From the NCBI GenBank assembly GCA_003344405.1, contig NOWV01000169.1, positions 106,450-170,449 of the forward strand: a stretch of DNA of 64,000 nt, written 5' to 3'. Made by a program: the position numbers and the translations under genes. Positions 28,019-39,427 of this stretch are shown in pieces. Source of the stretch: Trichoplax sp. H2 (taxonomy: Eukaryota; Placozoa; Uniplacotomia; Trichoplacea). The first letter of the stretch is position 1, and each line of letters opens with the position of its first letter. The notes beneath the pieces were generated by a model. It saw nothing but the letters and a program-made list of their open reading frames with translations. It ran no database searches and had not been told where the DNA came from.

Positions 28019-28690
28019 TTAATCGAAGCCTTTCCAGTCACTTGAGTCTGAGTCATTATCACTTTCAATAACACCAATTTTATGTACTCCATCCTTTAAA
28101 GAAGGAGTACCTCTGCCTTTCCCCATTATTTGCGCTTTAATGATAACAGTCAGGTATTCATTATCTAATAACTTGCTAACGTTATCAGATCTTGAAATCT
28201 TTTCTCCTTTGTAAATAATAAAGTGCTCCCTAAATAGACCTTCCTTGATTACAGCTAATTCAGCCCCAATTGTATAACATTTCTTAGCGGCATTATAAAC
28301 AATATGAGAAACCTTAATGTAAATGTTTTGCATCGGAGGTATAACTACATGTTCCCCTAATATGTCTAGTAAATGAAAGACGTAAAAAGTAGCTTAAAAT
28401 GACTGTTACATTTTCTGAATTTTTAAAAGATAGCATCTAAAAAGGACGCCGTCTGTTACTGTCCTATTTTGAACTTATGAACTTACGTAACAAATTACGT
28501 GTATCGTATGTTTATTATATAGTTTCGTAATTTCAAACGGTTTCGATAATACCTGGAATATCAAATTCTATTCGGTATTTATGCAGGACCTTTAAGAAGC
28601 CAATATGAGCAAAAATTTGTGAGTTTCCCTTTGTAGTGATGTTAATGGTGGTGTCGTCAGAAATACTGCCAATAAATTGCACTCTGTGAA
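28019..28690 (-). CDS. ADISSP: ADISSP / C20orf27-like protein (two 3' exons, first exon not located)
   Basis: Two exons with compatible phases: 28553-28690 (VHRVQFIGSISDDTTINI, then FAHIGFLKVLHKYRIEFDIP) and 28019-28356 (EHVVIPPMQNIYIKVSHIVY to the stop). GFLKVLHKYRIEFDIP matches GFLKILHRYEITFTLP of human C20orf27. The C-terminus, IMGKGRGTPSLKDGVHKIGV ending SDSSDWKGFD, matches the human tail VMDRHHGTPMLLDGVKCVG ending HSDWHGFD. The human protein is a small adipose-secreted signalling protein; its role outside vertebrates is unknown. The initiator exon must lie upstream (above 28690) and end in phase 1. It is probably very short and was not found. Confidence 0.85.
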
Positions 28691-29028
28691 CTGAAAACAA
28701 AGATTTACTGAATAGTGGAATAACTGTCCTTTGTGTGCCGTTTACCGTACTGTACAGTATACCATAGTCAATATGCGGGTATATAGTGACAAAAAGTATA
28801 AATGATCGACACCCAGAGATGAAACCAGATAGCAAACTAAAGATCTTGCTTAGAGTACAGTAAAGCAAAGTTTGGAGTCGATCAAACCCCATATGCACGC
28901 ATTCCTTATATGATCGTACAGTAGAACAGTCCACATTAAAAATACAGAATACAGTACAAGAAGTCAGGAACTAACCGCCAACTACTCTACTCAGTTACCT
29001 TATTAATACTACGTACAGCCAATTCGAT

Positions 29029-29375
29029 ATGTCACACTGCCTGTCCAGTACAGTACAGTACAGTGCAGTGTACAGTAAAACATCACGTACTATACACAGT
29101 ATGTACAGTATGTGTTACAGCCTTTACTTTTTAGTGGTCTCTAACTAAAATGAGGATAAAGTAATTGCATGGTAGTAGTACTGTACATATGTATGTGAAG
29201 CAGTGAAACAACATACTGTACTACAGTATAAATAACTGAGTTTCGCCAGTGCCTTACCAAGTACAGTATTACAGTAAAATCGTAACCGTTAGGAGTCCGG
29301 TCCAGTCCGGGATCACGTTCCTATTTTAGTGTACAGTAGAGCTGTAGAGCTGTATAGTATAATACTGTACAATGT
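29029..29375. repeat. (TACWG)n arrays, cluster 1
   Basis: Several short runs (29047-29077, 29096-29115, 29177-29190, 29211-29230, 29262-29277, 29328-29375) of TACTG/TACAG units separated by unique sequence. Confidence 0.85.
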
Positions 29376-29667
29376 AGATGTAGTGTAAAGTAAATTATGT
29401 TATGTTTTACATGCTCATACGTAACCTTCTGATTAGTATCCGTTTTAAGTTTATCGTTTCAACTTTTCTACCTACCTTCGTCTTCTGCCATCAGTAAATA
29501 TTAGGTAAATATTTTTAGAGGGTTATCAACGCGCTTTGACTTTTGAAAAACTCCTTACTGTCAGAAACGTACTCAAATATTTAAGTATAATGAAAAGCAC
29601 TTTTCAACAAGCTAACAAATTGGAGTCAGTGGACAAGCGGACGTGAATCAACAACCGCACCAACCGT

Positions 29668-30150
29668 CATACTGTACTGTAGTACAGACTGTACACTGTA
29701 CAGTACAGTAGTGTAGTGTATTTATTAGTACTGTACAGTACAGTACTGTTCGTCGGTTCAAGTCACATTTTTTCAATTTTTTTTCCTATTTACAGTAATG
29801 TACAGTACTGTACAGTATTGTACTAACTGTACTGTACACCATACGAGAAAAAAGTTGTTTGAATCATTGCCTACCCCCTCTTATTATACTGTACTGTACA
29901 GTACAGTACACAGTACAGTACTGTACAGTACTGTATGCTAAAATCAGGGTACTGTACACTGTACAGTACAGTACGGTATGCCAAAAATACAGTACAGTAC
30001 TGTACAAAAAAGTACAGTACTACAGTACTGTACAGTCCTAGCAGTACAGCAGTACTGTACACTGTACAGTATCTCATCGGCATCCAACTAGAGGGGTCTT
30101 CATGATCCGGTCTGGTGGTAGCTGTATTGTATATTGTACAATACAGTACT
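29668..30150. repeat. (TACWG)n arrays, cluster 2
   Basis: Near-continuous TACTG/TACAG pentamers at 29668-29750, 29795-29840, 29887-29937 and 29949-30072, with a related run at about 30130-30150. This is the longest such tract upstream of CNNM. Any reading frame through it is repeat-driven and not a gene. Confidence 0.9.
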
Positions 30151-30260
30151 CTACGTACCAGGGACTTCTAAGGGAGTTCTAGCAGTAATTACTCTTGTAG
30201 TACGGTAACGTTTTCGTACTAACTTACTGAGTTTCAAATTCCGTTGTTTGACCAATATAC

Positions 30261-32922
30261 ATGGCGCCCCTTGCTTTCAATCGAGGGTATAAATTTCTAC
30301 GATTGATTCAATACAAATTTATCATTTATTATTTCATCACAATCTTTACTTTGCAACTAGAGTGTGTAAAATCTAATAAACTTCTAGCTAAGGAAGATTC
30401 ATTTCATTATACTACGAATGGTTTAACCGAAATTTCTGTTAATGACACCATTGTTGATGTTACTCATCCTTTGAAAGAGGATCGAATTAGGCGTTCACAT
30501 AACCAACTCCTAAATTCGACGACGATTCTATCTATTTTACCTTTAACAGCTACCGCCAAGTTTAAAGATAACGGCGCTTTAAGTTTTCCAGCTTACACAA
30601 AGATACATTGCCGTATAGTTGGTAGGCAAATAACGCCGACAACTCAAGTTGGGTTTTCTGTAACACATGGAGAAAGCGGACATTCATGCGATGTTGTGGG
30701 TAGTATTGCCCCCTCCGATGTTATTGTAGATGACTTGACTAAAAACATATCTGGAAACTTTTCCTTCTCAACTGATAAAATTGGCATTACTTTTTATCTT
30801 TGCACGCGTCAATCTAGAAATGACACTTGGGTACACCAAGGACGAGAACCCTGGCTGACTATAGAAGCTTTTGGCATTCCCTTACCGTTGTTTGTGAAGA
30901 TATTATTTCTGATTGCCTTGCTTTTACTATCAGGATTATTTAGCGGACTTAATTTAGGACTAATGGCCCTAGATCCGACAGAATTACAAGTAGTCATTAC
31001 GGCTGGCAACGAAACTGAACAGAAATATGCGAAAGTAATCGAACCTATTCGACGACATGGAAATTATCTCCTGTGTACCATCTTACTGGGCAACGTCTTA
31101 GTAAATAATACATTAACTATTTTATTAGATGATATCACGTCAGGGATAGTAGCTGTCATTGGTGCAACAATTTCTATTGTCATACTTGGAGAGATTATAC
31201 CACAATCTATCTGTTCCAGATATGGTTTAGCAATTGGCGCTAGGACTATCTGGTTGACTAAATTATTCATGGTTGTTACGGCTCCATTATCTTACCCATT
31301 AAGTATGATCCTTGACTGGATTCTTGGAGCTGAAATTGGTCGTATTTACACTCGAGAAAAATTATTAAAGTTTCTTGAGATAACCAAGAAACATAATGAC
31401 ATTGAAAACGATGAAATGCAAATGATATCAGGTGTACTTAATTTTAAGAAGAAAACTGTAGTAGACGTCATGACTAAATACGAAGACGTTTTTATGCTCG
31501 AAATCGACTCTATTTTAGACTTCGATACAATCGACAGAATCTACCAAAGTGGTCACAGTCGAATCCCAGTCTATGAAGGAGATTGTTGTAGCGTGGTCTC
31601 AATTTTACACGTGAAAGATTTGGCTTTTGTTGATCCGGATGATAGATCACCTTTGCGAGCTATCGTCGAATGTCACAACCGTCCCGTAAATTGGGTGTAC
31701 GATGATACGTCATTAGATAGAATGTTAGATTATTTTAAGAAAGGTATTTCTCACATGGTACTGATTAAGGTGGTTCGACAAGTTGACGATCGTGATCCAG
31801 TATATGATATACTTGGAGTTGTTACTCTGGAAGACGTGATTGAAGAACTGATACAAAGCGAAATCGTTGATGAGACCGACGTTTACAGTATGTTGATACT
31901 ATTTTCAATTATATTTATTACTGTTAATAAAATACAAATTATTTTTTGAACTTAGAATATTAACACTTTCTTTAGTAACACTATATACTTTTCATTTACT
32001 CATTTCGATTTCGTTCAACCCTACATGTAGCTATGTTAAGATAATTAATTAAATCAGGGTATTGTTTTTAAAATATAGTCGACAACAGGTCTCGGAAGCC
32101 AGTCCCAAATCGAAAGAATATTATTGATTTGTCGATGTATCGCGATGCTGATTCAGTTTCGTTATCGCCTCAACAAACCTTAGCCGTGTTTCGTTACCTT
32201 TCTTCAGGTATGTGATGATGACTGATTTAATTGGTGACGAAATTAGTTATCTTTAATTAAATACGATTGCTGCTTATATTGCAAACTGTTGTAAATATCA
32301 AATATCTTAATCTATTACTTCATGGCGGTAAAATTCTTCATTAGTTGTAGATCCATTTTTTGAAGAGTTTATATCAGAAACGATCCTTAAACGTCTGCTA
32401 AAGAAAGAGGTTGTCTTCGACCTTCATGTTGCAGGTGCAACCGTTAGCAAAAAAACTTTGTACGAAAGCGGTATACCGGCTGATTACTTCATTATGATTG
32501 TGGAAGGAAAGGTATCTGTTATCGTTGGCGCAGAGAATCTCGGATTTGAAAGTGGGTCATTTTCGTATTTCGGTGCTCCATGCTTAATTAAGAAAATGCC
32601 AGATAGTACGAATAAAATCAGCAGCATAAATTTGTGCGACCAGGAGCTAAAAAATCCGACTAATTGCTCAAATTCTTCCACTTTTATACCGGATTATTCA
32701 GTATATGCCATCACAGACTTACTCTATATCAAGGTAACTGCTACTCAATATATTGCTGCTAGGCAAGCTACGGAATACGAAAGAACTAGGTCCTCATTTC
32801 GTAGTAATGATAAAAGTAACTTGCACAACATGAAGGAATCTTCCAAGAACTTACCTGAAGACTGCCTAGCTATTAGTATCTCTGCTAGCAACTTAAGAAA
32901 ATCGAATGAAAGCTTAGTATGA
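30261..32922 (+). CDS. CNNM-family metal (Mg2+) transporter/exchanger
   Basis: Three exons: 30261-31887, 32079-32207 and 32351-32922. They join in phase to give 775 residues. The N-terminus has a hydrophobic signal/anchor (residues about 17-36) and an extracellular domain with N-glycosylation sequons. From about residue 207 comes the DUF21 membrane domain, with SGLFSGLNLGLMALD and LGEIIPQSICSRYGLAIGA, the two conserved motifs of the family. From about residue 398 is the CBS pair (VMTKYEDVFMLEIDS and GHSRIPVYEGD). After DNRSRKPVPNRK comes the cyclic-nucleotide-binding-homology domain (YFIMIVEGKVSVIVGAENL and YVIPDYSVYAITDLLYIKV-type sequence). The layout matches human CNNM1-4, which sit in the plasma membrane and control cellular magnesium. 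The first exon alone holds the ectodomain, DUF21 and CBS domains. Which vertebrate paralogue is closest cannot be decided by eye. Confidence 0.95.
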
Positions 32923-35900
32923 AACCCTTATTTGTAAAAATAATTTTACTGGTATCACTACGTTTATACACGTATCGCAGCATCACAAGACTTGATATTA
33001 ACTTATTCACTTTATTCGAAGATTGCTTAAAGTTTCATACTGATGTGAACATCGAGGTTGAAAAATTTTATGTATATTTCTTAATGATCATTTTATTAGC
33101 TGGTTAGTGATACCTACCCTTTTCTGGATGCATAAGTTGTCAAGAACAGGGATGGCCATAGCTGTAGACCATATATGTTGAGTTATCTACTGTATAATAT
33201 CATGATCTGACATTTATATTGTATGATGAGCGTGTAGTATTGGAATACACAGTAATGGAAATGATATTGTTAAGCTAAGATTCTTGGGATAATTCAATCA
33301 TGATTTCTTTGGTCTTATTGATTCTATTTTAATGAAGGATGATTTTTGTTTGATAATATGCTGCTTTATTTTTAGGGTGACTGTATCTACTATATATACG
33401 TTGAAGTTTTTCATCATGAATATAAATAACTCTTATAGAATAAATCTAGTTCTATTCACTGTTTATCATCCATTCGACACTGCTAGAAGTGACATGTTTA
33501 GACTAAAAGAAGCCAGTAACGAGACTAGCAGCTAGCAGAGAGTAGTCCTTGGCTAAAATATATATGGATATTACAATATATATGCAATCTACAATTTTAT
33601 AATATGAATTTTTTATACGTACAATAAACAAATTATGCTGATGGCTTATACTCGCATAAGGAGTATAGATGTTATGTATCTATATTATTTTACACGTTAG
33701 TTACTCCGCGAGTAGCTCGTAGATTAAACCTTTTTATTACGCAACACGTGCTTTTATACTTCCACTATATGCCATCATGATATGCGACCTTCGCTAGCTA
33801 CATTTAGGGCTATGATCTACAGTATAAAATGTAAGACCTCCCTCATTTTGTTCTAGTAGTCCGCATGAGTCAATCTATGGCTTATTTTTGTTTAAGTAGC
33901 CCGCAATCTAAATCAATCATGCTTCAATGTTACTGTTCAGTACTGTAACGAAGTGTACAGAAGCTCTCGTCTCTTCCTTTCAGTAATACCTAGTTATATA
34001 CTGCGCAGTACAGGAGCTGAGCAGGAAAGAAAGTTTTACTTTTTGTAAGCTACAGTATACACTACAATACTGCACTGTATGTACTAAAAAATTTTTTTTC
34101 CCTTCTATTTTTTAAATCATCGAAATGATTTCACTATTTTTTTACTGAAAACTGTAAAGTTGTCCCTTTTGGGCCAACGTAGACTACTGTATGATCCATA
34201 CCACAACAGTACACGGGAGTACAGCACTGTATACAGTATCTGGATTTTATATTTCATGGAGTCGAGTATCCTTAGAAATTAAAATACTGCTATCCTCTTA
34301 TACTGCACAGTATTCTAGACCATATACGATACAGTGCTGTAGGATACAGAAATCAGTTTGCTTAATGATTTATAATTATACTGTATATATAATTATTAAA
34401 GAGAGAAAAGTACGCACTACGCCGCGCTTCTGCATATTTGCACATTCACGTTAGTACAGTTTCATTTATTATATACGATACGAAAATCGTAAGAATTTAC
34501 AGTGTTGTAAACGGTAATGCTGTACTGTGTCTTTTTAATTAACTTAAAGACTTCAAGAAATCAAGATTGAAATTTAATTTAATTTATTTATTTCTGAAGT
34601 TACAAGTTATACTGATCGGAATACTGTACTGTACTCTATTAAATAATGTAGTACGCGTACTTACAGTATCATAATTATAATGAGATAGATTTGTGTGCAT
34701 ATAATGTGCTCAGTCATCAACAGCATCTTATCGTATTCTCTGCGAAGTGTAGCAAGCTTACTAGTTATATACTTACCTAAATTTATCTTTACAACTAGTG
34801 TACGTGGATAAATACGCCCGCTGAAGATGTCTAGTACCCCCATCGCTCGTAATACTCGCGTACCTTACTTACATTTTTACTAATATGTATATGTTAACAT
34901 ATACATACTCGCATAGTCTTTACTTGTCCAATTTTACTTTATGTATTAGCATGTCACAGGTTACAGTGTTCGTATAGTGTACACTTGCTTCTCGAAATTT
35001 AGAGCATTGTGATTAGTATAGCTTTAAATACATTTAATTCAATTTTAATAGCGTTGCTTTCGTATAGTCTTGACAAGCAGACAGTAAATTCCTTGAGTTA
35101 ATTATACGATTGTTGTATATATATAATGATACTGTAGTAGCTTACGCGTGCAATAATAATAACGACGTTGTGTGTGCAGTTCTTTCTCTTTTAGTACGGT
35201 CGGTATTCCTAGCGGTCGCAGGCGCATATAATCACAATTTCTGATTAACTAAATTATAGCCTGTTGCAGAGCATTTACGGCTACAATCTGTAAATATCGT
35301 GTAAACTAAAACTTAGCTCTGTATTCTGGTTATCTTGTAGATATGTTATGCACAATAACTGATGGCACATATCAGATAAGATACTGTGCAGTATTATTAG
35401 CTTTTCTGCGTATAACTTTATACATACACTTTCTATGCCAAGGTGCGTAACAGGGTCGGGTGTAGTGGGATAGATATAGATTATGATGACTTATTTTTAC
35501 AATAGTACAGTAGGTAACAGATATATAATTGTATATTGATTAGTTTAAGTTCCTATGGTACAGTATTAGTGTAATGCTGCTTTTTGAGTATATTAGACTC
35601 TCTATTAGGTTAATGAATACTGCGATGTAAAGCAATTACGAATTTCAAGTGAGTAATAAATAGATTTAGTAAAAAACCTATGAAAGCCTAGAAACTTCGA
35701 TCTCTTAAAATCTCTTCGTAATAGCAATTAGAGTTGCGAACAGTAGACCAATTTAAAAATCATCAAAAATCTTCATAATTCGAAATCCACACAATTACTC
35801 TAATTCAAGACATAAACTTATGGCATATTAATTTCACGAGATTATTCTTTTCCATTTGAGAACTAAATGTAATGAAGTAATCATCAATTACGTTTTATTG

Positions 35901-36232
35901 ATTAGTGAAAGGTGAGCTTATAATCATTCAGTAACAATTTTTATAGATAACAGTAAAGTAAAACATAAAATAATAAAATTCACATTACGTAAGCCTGTAA
36001 TCACATTTCATTGTAAATCGCGCACTATAAAGCTTTATTGTGTCATCTGAAATAACCATAGCATCCAAGATGTAAAGTAACTATAAAAACTCGACATACT
36101 GAACACAATTAGAATCAAACGATGTATCACGAATACTTGATGTTGATATTAAGCTAATTAATTGTTTAATATTACGCCACCATTGATCAAATACCGCGAT
36201 TTACTAATTTATATTGTAAGCTACTTACGTAA
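32923..36232. other. 3.3 kb spacer without a supported gene
   Basis: Lies between the CNNM stop and the 3' end of the secreted Tyr/Thr-rich gene. AT-rich, with scattered TACAG/TACTG words (around 33930-34090, 34190-34350 and 34620-34670) and a small perfect hairpin, AAATCAT-CGAA-ATGATTT, near 34115-34132. Short open frames here lack recognisable motifs or splice context. Confidence 0.55.
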
Positions 36233-37186
36233 TCATGCATTATATCGATCAAAGTAAATATGACCTTGATCGTGATTATCATATTGGTGATTGTAGCTAT
36301 AATACTTAGTTATTGTAGCGGTATGATGTATATTGTACATTACCGTAGTCGGTTCTGGAATATATCTTGTGATAGTCCGATAGATGGTATGGTAACTGAC
36401 TAGTGACCTACTTTTATACGTTTGTTTGGCATTTATACTAATGTGCTCCTTATCAACAGAAGGACGAATATTTAACGGTAAATATTTCTTGAGATCTTTA
36501 AAGTAAAATTTGTTATATTGGATACTCGGTACCGGTGCTTTATGGATTGAATTACGATATTTTTCTCCTTGATAGCTTTTACGATATGGTAAAGTTGTAT
36601 AATCTTTCGGAATAATTTTCTTAATCATATTCCCTAAAAACAGGCGTAATGGATACTATCAGCTTATCCTATATTAAATCTTCTTACATAAATGAAAAAT
36701 ACTATTGCAGAGTGTAATAATAACTCGTGTAGATGGACAAGGATTATAGAGATAAAGAAACGATCTTTATAAAAGAAACAGATATACCCAACTGGCAAAG
36801 ATCAGCTTTAACATGGAGCTAACGTACAGTAGAGACGCAACGACTGCGTCAGTTACATCTAACAGCAAGATATACAGCAACATATATAGTGCAGTACAGT
36901 AAGCGTACAATCGTGTGATATATCGTGGTACGTTACTGAGTTAGATAAAGAGTCATTAAACGAGCATGTATGAATAGACATACAGTGGGTCGTACGACAC
37001 AGAGTAATGCAGCAAATTGGAAAATCTTAAACGTTTAATATCAGCACTTATAAGTAACTTCTTCAGTGACTTCTTCGTACCATTTCCTTTCTCACTAATG
37101 GGATAAGAAGAAATAGAGCCTAAGGAAGGTTCAATAATGGCTATCAGTATTTTAAGTCCAAGTAAAAATAAGGTGATGTGTTTCAT
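36233..37186 (-). CDS. Short secreted Tyr/Thr-rich protein (two exons)
   Basis: Exon 1 (37081-37186) starts MKHITLFLLGLKILIAIIEP, a clear signal peptide. Exon 2 (36233-36633) joins in phase 1 to give about 168 residues. The mature part is basic, and near its end has LVSYHTIYRTITRYIPEPTT and TATITKYYSYN, an alternating Thr/Tyr pattern like the tails of the two kringle proteins 3-5 kb away. It has the same two-exon, phase-1 layout as those genes but no kringle. A TATA-like motif lies 36 bp upstream of the ATG. A donor 21 bases earlier is a possible alternative. No function is recognised; it is likely an extracellular structural or mucus-type component. Confidence 0.6.
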
Positions 37187-37221
37187 TCTGATGTTGAAAG
37201 GAAATATGATTTATACAACAG

Positions 37222-37229
37222 TATTTATA
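37222..37229 (-). promoter_or_regulatory. TATA box of the 37.2-kb secreted gene
   Basis: TATAAATA on the minus strand, 36 bp upstream of the ATG. The conserved housekeeping genes in the window show no such box, whereas the three secreted genes each do. Confidence 0.45.
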
Positions 37230-37547
37230 TTCTCATCGATAAGTTCACTACTTGTTACACTTACGCAAAAGGTAATAACGACAATAACTAGGGGTAAATA
37301 ACATCGCAAAGGCAGAATATTCGTATAGAATCCGAATCAGACAAAGCAAATGGAGTTGTTTGGTATGGATCCAGTATGAATATTAGACCTTTAAAAGGTA
37401 CAGACCATACAGTACTCCTACTTACTAAGCATAGAGGAGTATCTCTATTTAATTTTTAATTATCAGTCCCAATGTGCAAAATTTACTAATTGCATATCAC
37501 AACACTTTTAGAATAACAAGTAAACAATCTTTTCTCACACTAAATCA

Positions 37548-38036
37548 CTATTTTGTTGCCCGAGAGATGAGGGCATGCCGTGAATTAGGATCCTGTTGAT
37601 CATCTATCTGGTTTGGCATTGGTCTACATCATGAACAATATTTACGATTAAAAATATATTTATTAATGATTTGACAGACAGATGCTAATTGTGTTAGTAC
37701 CGATTATCGAACTTACTTATATCGTCTTAGCGGAGATAATCTATTTAACACGGAAACAGTGTTATTTTTCTCATATAGTATTTGTTCACATATCATCTTT
37801 AAATCTGTTGGAAAGATAACGGGGCGAGTTGGTCTAATTGCAGTGTATCGGCATCGAGTATAAAATTGCTTAACATTGTCAGAAGTCTGATCGATCATTC
37901 GGACATAATGTGCAAGTTCAGCTAGTCTCTGATAAGCAAATTTTTAGTTACAGTTTACAAATTATAACAGTTTCACATGACATGCATGCTGTACGACTCG
38001 GTCCAATGCTATTAGGGCAGGCACAAATACGCGCAT
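37548..38036 (-). CDS. Unrecognised small protein, three exons
   Basis: A three-exon model fits in phase with GT-AG borders: 37995-38036, 37717-37928 and 37548-37623, giving about 109 residues. It begins MRVFVPALIALDRV, continues RLAELAHYVRMIDQTSDN, RPTRPVIFPTDLKMICEQI and VSVLNRLSPLRRY, and ends DPNSRHALISRATK. Mostly helical and basic, with no signal peptide. The middle exon has the residue balance of a real intracellular protein, and the phases match at both introns, which is why I list it. I do not recognise the family. The first exon is short (14 codons) and is the least certain part. Confidence 0.5.
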
Positions 38037-38293
38037 AGTATAATTAGTAAAAAATTGATTAGGCTAGATACGAGAACTAGTTCAATTGGTCTTGATTTAT
38101 TTTAGCAGCGCAATTTAAGCAATTAAGTGAGTTTTAGCAGACTGTAAATGTTCTAAATATCGGAAGTCGCTCTGTGAAGATTATATGATGCAGTACAAAT
38201 ATTATACTGTAACACCGTGTCATCAGCAAAATTCAACGGTAAATCAGACTCACTAACCGTACAATGCAGTACTTCTATAATAAGTACTGCACC

Positions 38294-39427
38294 TGTACGA
38301 TACTTTGATAGAGAAGAGAATACAGTACATCTCACAGAGTAAATTACAGTATTAAAAGAGAGGCCAAAAATATGTCGACTGACTGTTTCTCTGGTCATTT
38401 TAACCAGGGACTGTAACAGTTTTACGTTAAGTCTTTATTCGAGGGCCTGTCTTGCTCCTTACTCTTATTACATATACGACCGTCGCAACTAGTCTCTTAT
38501 CCAGTGAATATAATGTAATGTACTGTATATGTTGTACAGTATATCAAACGTTATCATAATGTACTATCTATCCCTAATACCTTAATACGGTATTCATATC
38601 TAAAGCGTAACAAGTCATAAGCATCACATCTAATACTATGAACCACACGAATGTACAATGACGTACAGTATACCGTCACATCTCCTTCTTTATTTAAGTA
38701 CTAGTTCATACAGTATAGTGCAATCATCGAGCTATGTTAAGCTACAATGATGTATACCGTTACGGGGACTACTCGAAAGTAGTTGCTGTTTTAACTATAC
38801 TGTACAAATTTGAGTGAGTGACCATACAGTATAAAATCGTATACTATTCTGTACCGTACAGTACTGTATACAGTAAGAAATTTTCTGATACGCGTACAAC
38901 ATGCTAATGATGGTTCTACACTCTACAGTCTCTACCAGTATTGTGCGTTTTTGGAAATGCAGTACGGTTAAACGAAAACTGAGTTTACTATTATTCCTAC
39001 TCTGCACGTTTAAACGCAAACCGCGTTTTTAGATAGTCCAAAAGCCGTGTTTAAACGAAAACACGTTTTCTCTAGGGTAAAGAACGTGTCTTTTTTACCA
39101 ATATGTCCTTACAATACACGGAGAGTATATCAACTCACTTCGGTTGAAATAAAACCCTCCTGACGTTTTTAACAAACGTGCGTTCCTCTTCGTGGTCTAC
39201 CTCCTTTCATTAATTACTAGTGCAAACTCCCGTCGCTTTGCTGACGGTTTACGATAATGTGCTCATTTAACAGATAGTATTACCATTTGTCGTACTATTA
39301 CGTATAATTAATTAATGAATCCCATCTAACCCGTAACATTACGATGTACAGTATACAGTATACATGTATAAGAAGTGTATTCATCATGTAGTACGAGTAG
39401 GATAGTACTTTCATGCTTAACTAGATT
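38294..39427. repeat. ~1.1 kb dispersed repeat, copy 1
   Basis: Collinear and very similar over its whole length to 47632-48702. This copy is longer mainly because it carries the 75-bp element (39215-39289), which copy 2 lacks. It includes short TACWG runs and three GTTTAAACG-type motifs (about 38968-39071). No transposase-like frame and no clear terminal inverted repeats are visible; the true ends are unknown because copy 2 is cut by gaps. Confidence 0.85.
39215..39289. repeat. 75-bp dispersed element, copy 2 (inserted in the 1.1 kb repeat)
   Basis: Nearly identical to 8353-8430. The corresponding place in the second 1.1 kb repeat copy (about 48565) lacks it, giving an empty site for comparison. 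Confidence 0.8.

Larger units (their letters stand above)
28691..30260. promoter_or_regulatory. Divergent ADISSP/CNNM spacer, repeat-rich
   Basis: About 1.6 kb between the two 5' ends. It should contain ADISSP exon 1 and both promoters. It is dominated by (TACWG)n arrays and is one of the two densest repeat regions in the window. Confidence 0.6.

Noticed and set aside
28533-28934. 133-codon minus-strand frame as a complete gene
   Set aside because: Only 28553-28690 is coding (ADISSP exon); the upstream part runs through an acceptor site and repeat sequence, and the end runs through the donor.
29859-30083. Open frames of 60 and 70 codons upstream of CNNM
   Set aside because: Entirely inside the (TACWG)n array.
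38795-39019. 74-codon frame also present at 48144-48368 in the second repeat copy
   Set aside because: The two versions stay similar because the DNA is repeated; the C-terminal third diverges by frameshift and no protein motif is seen.
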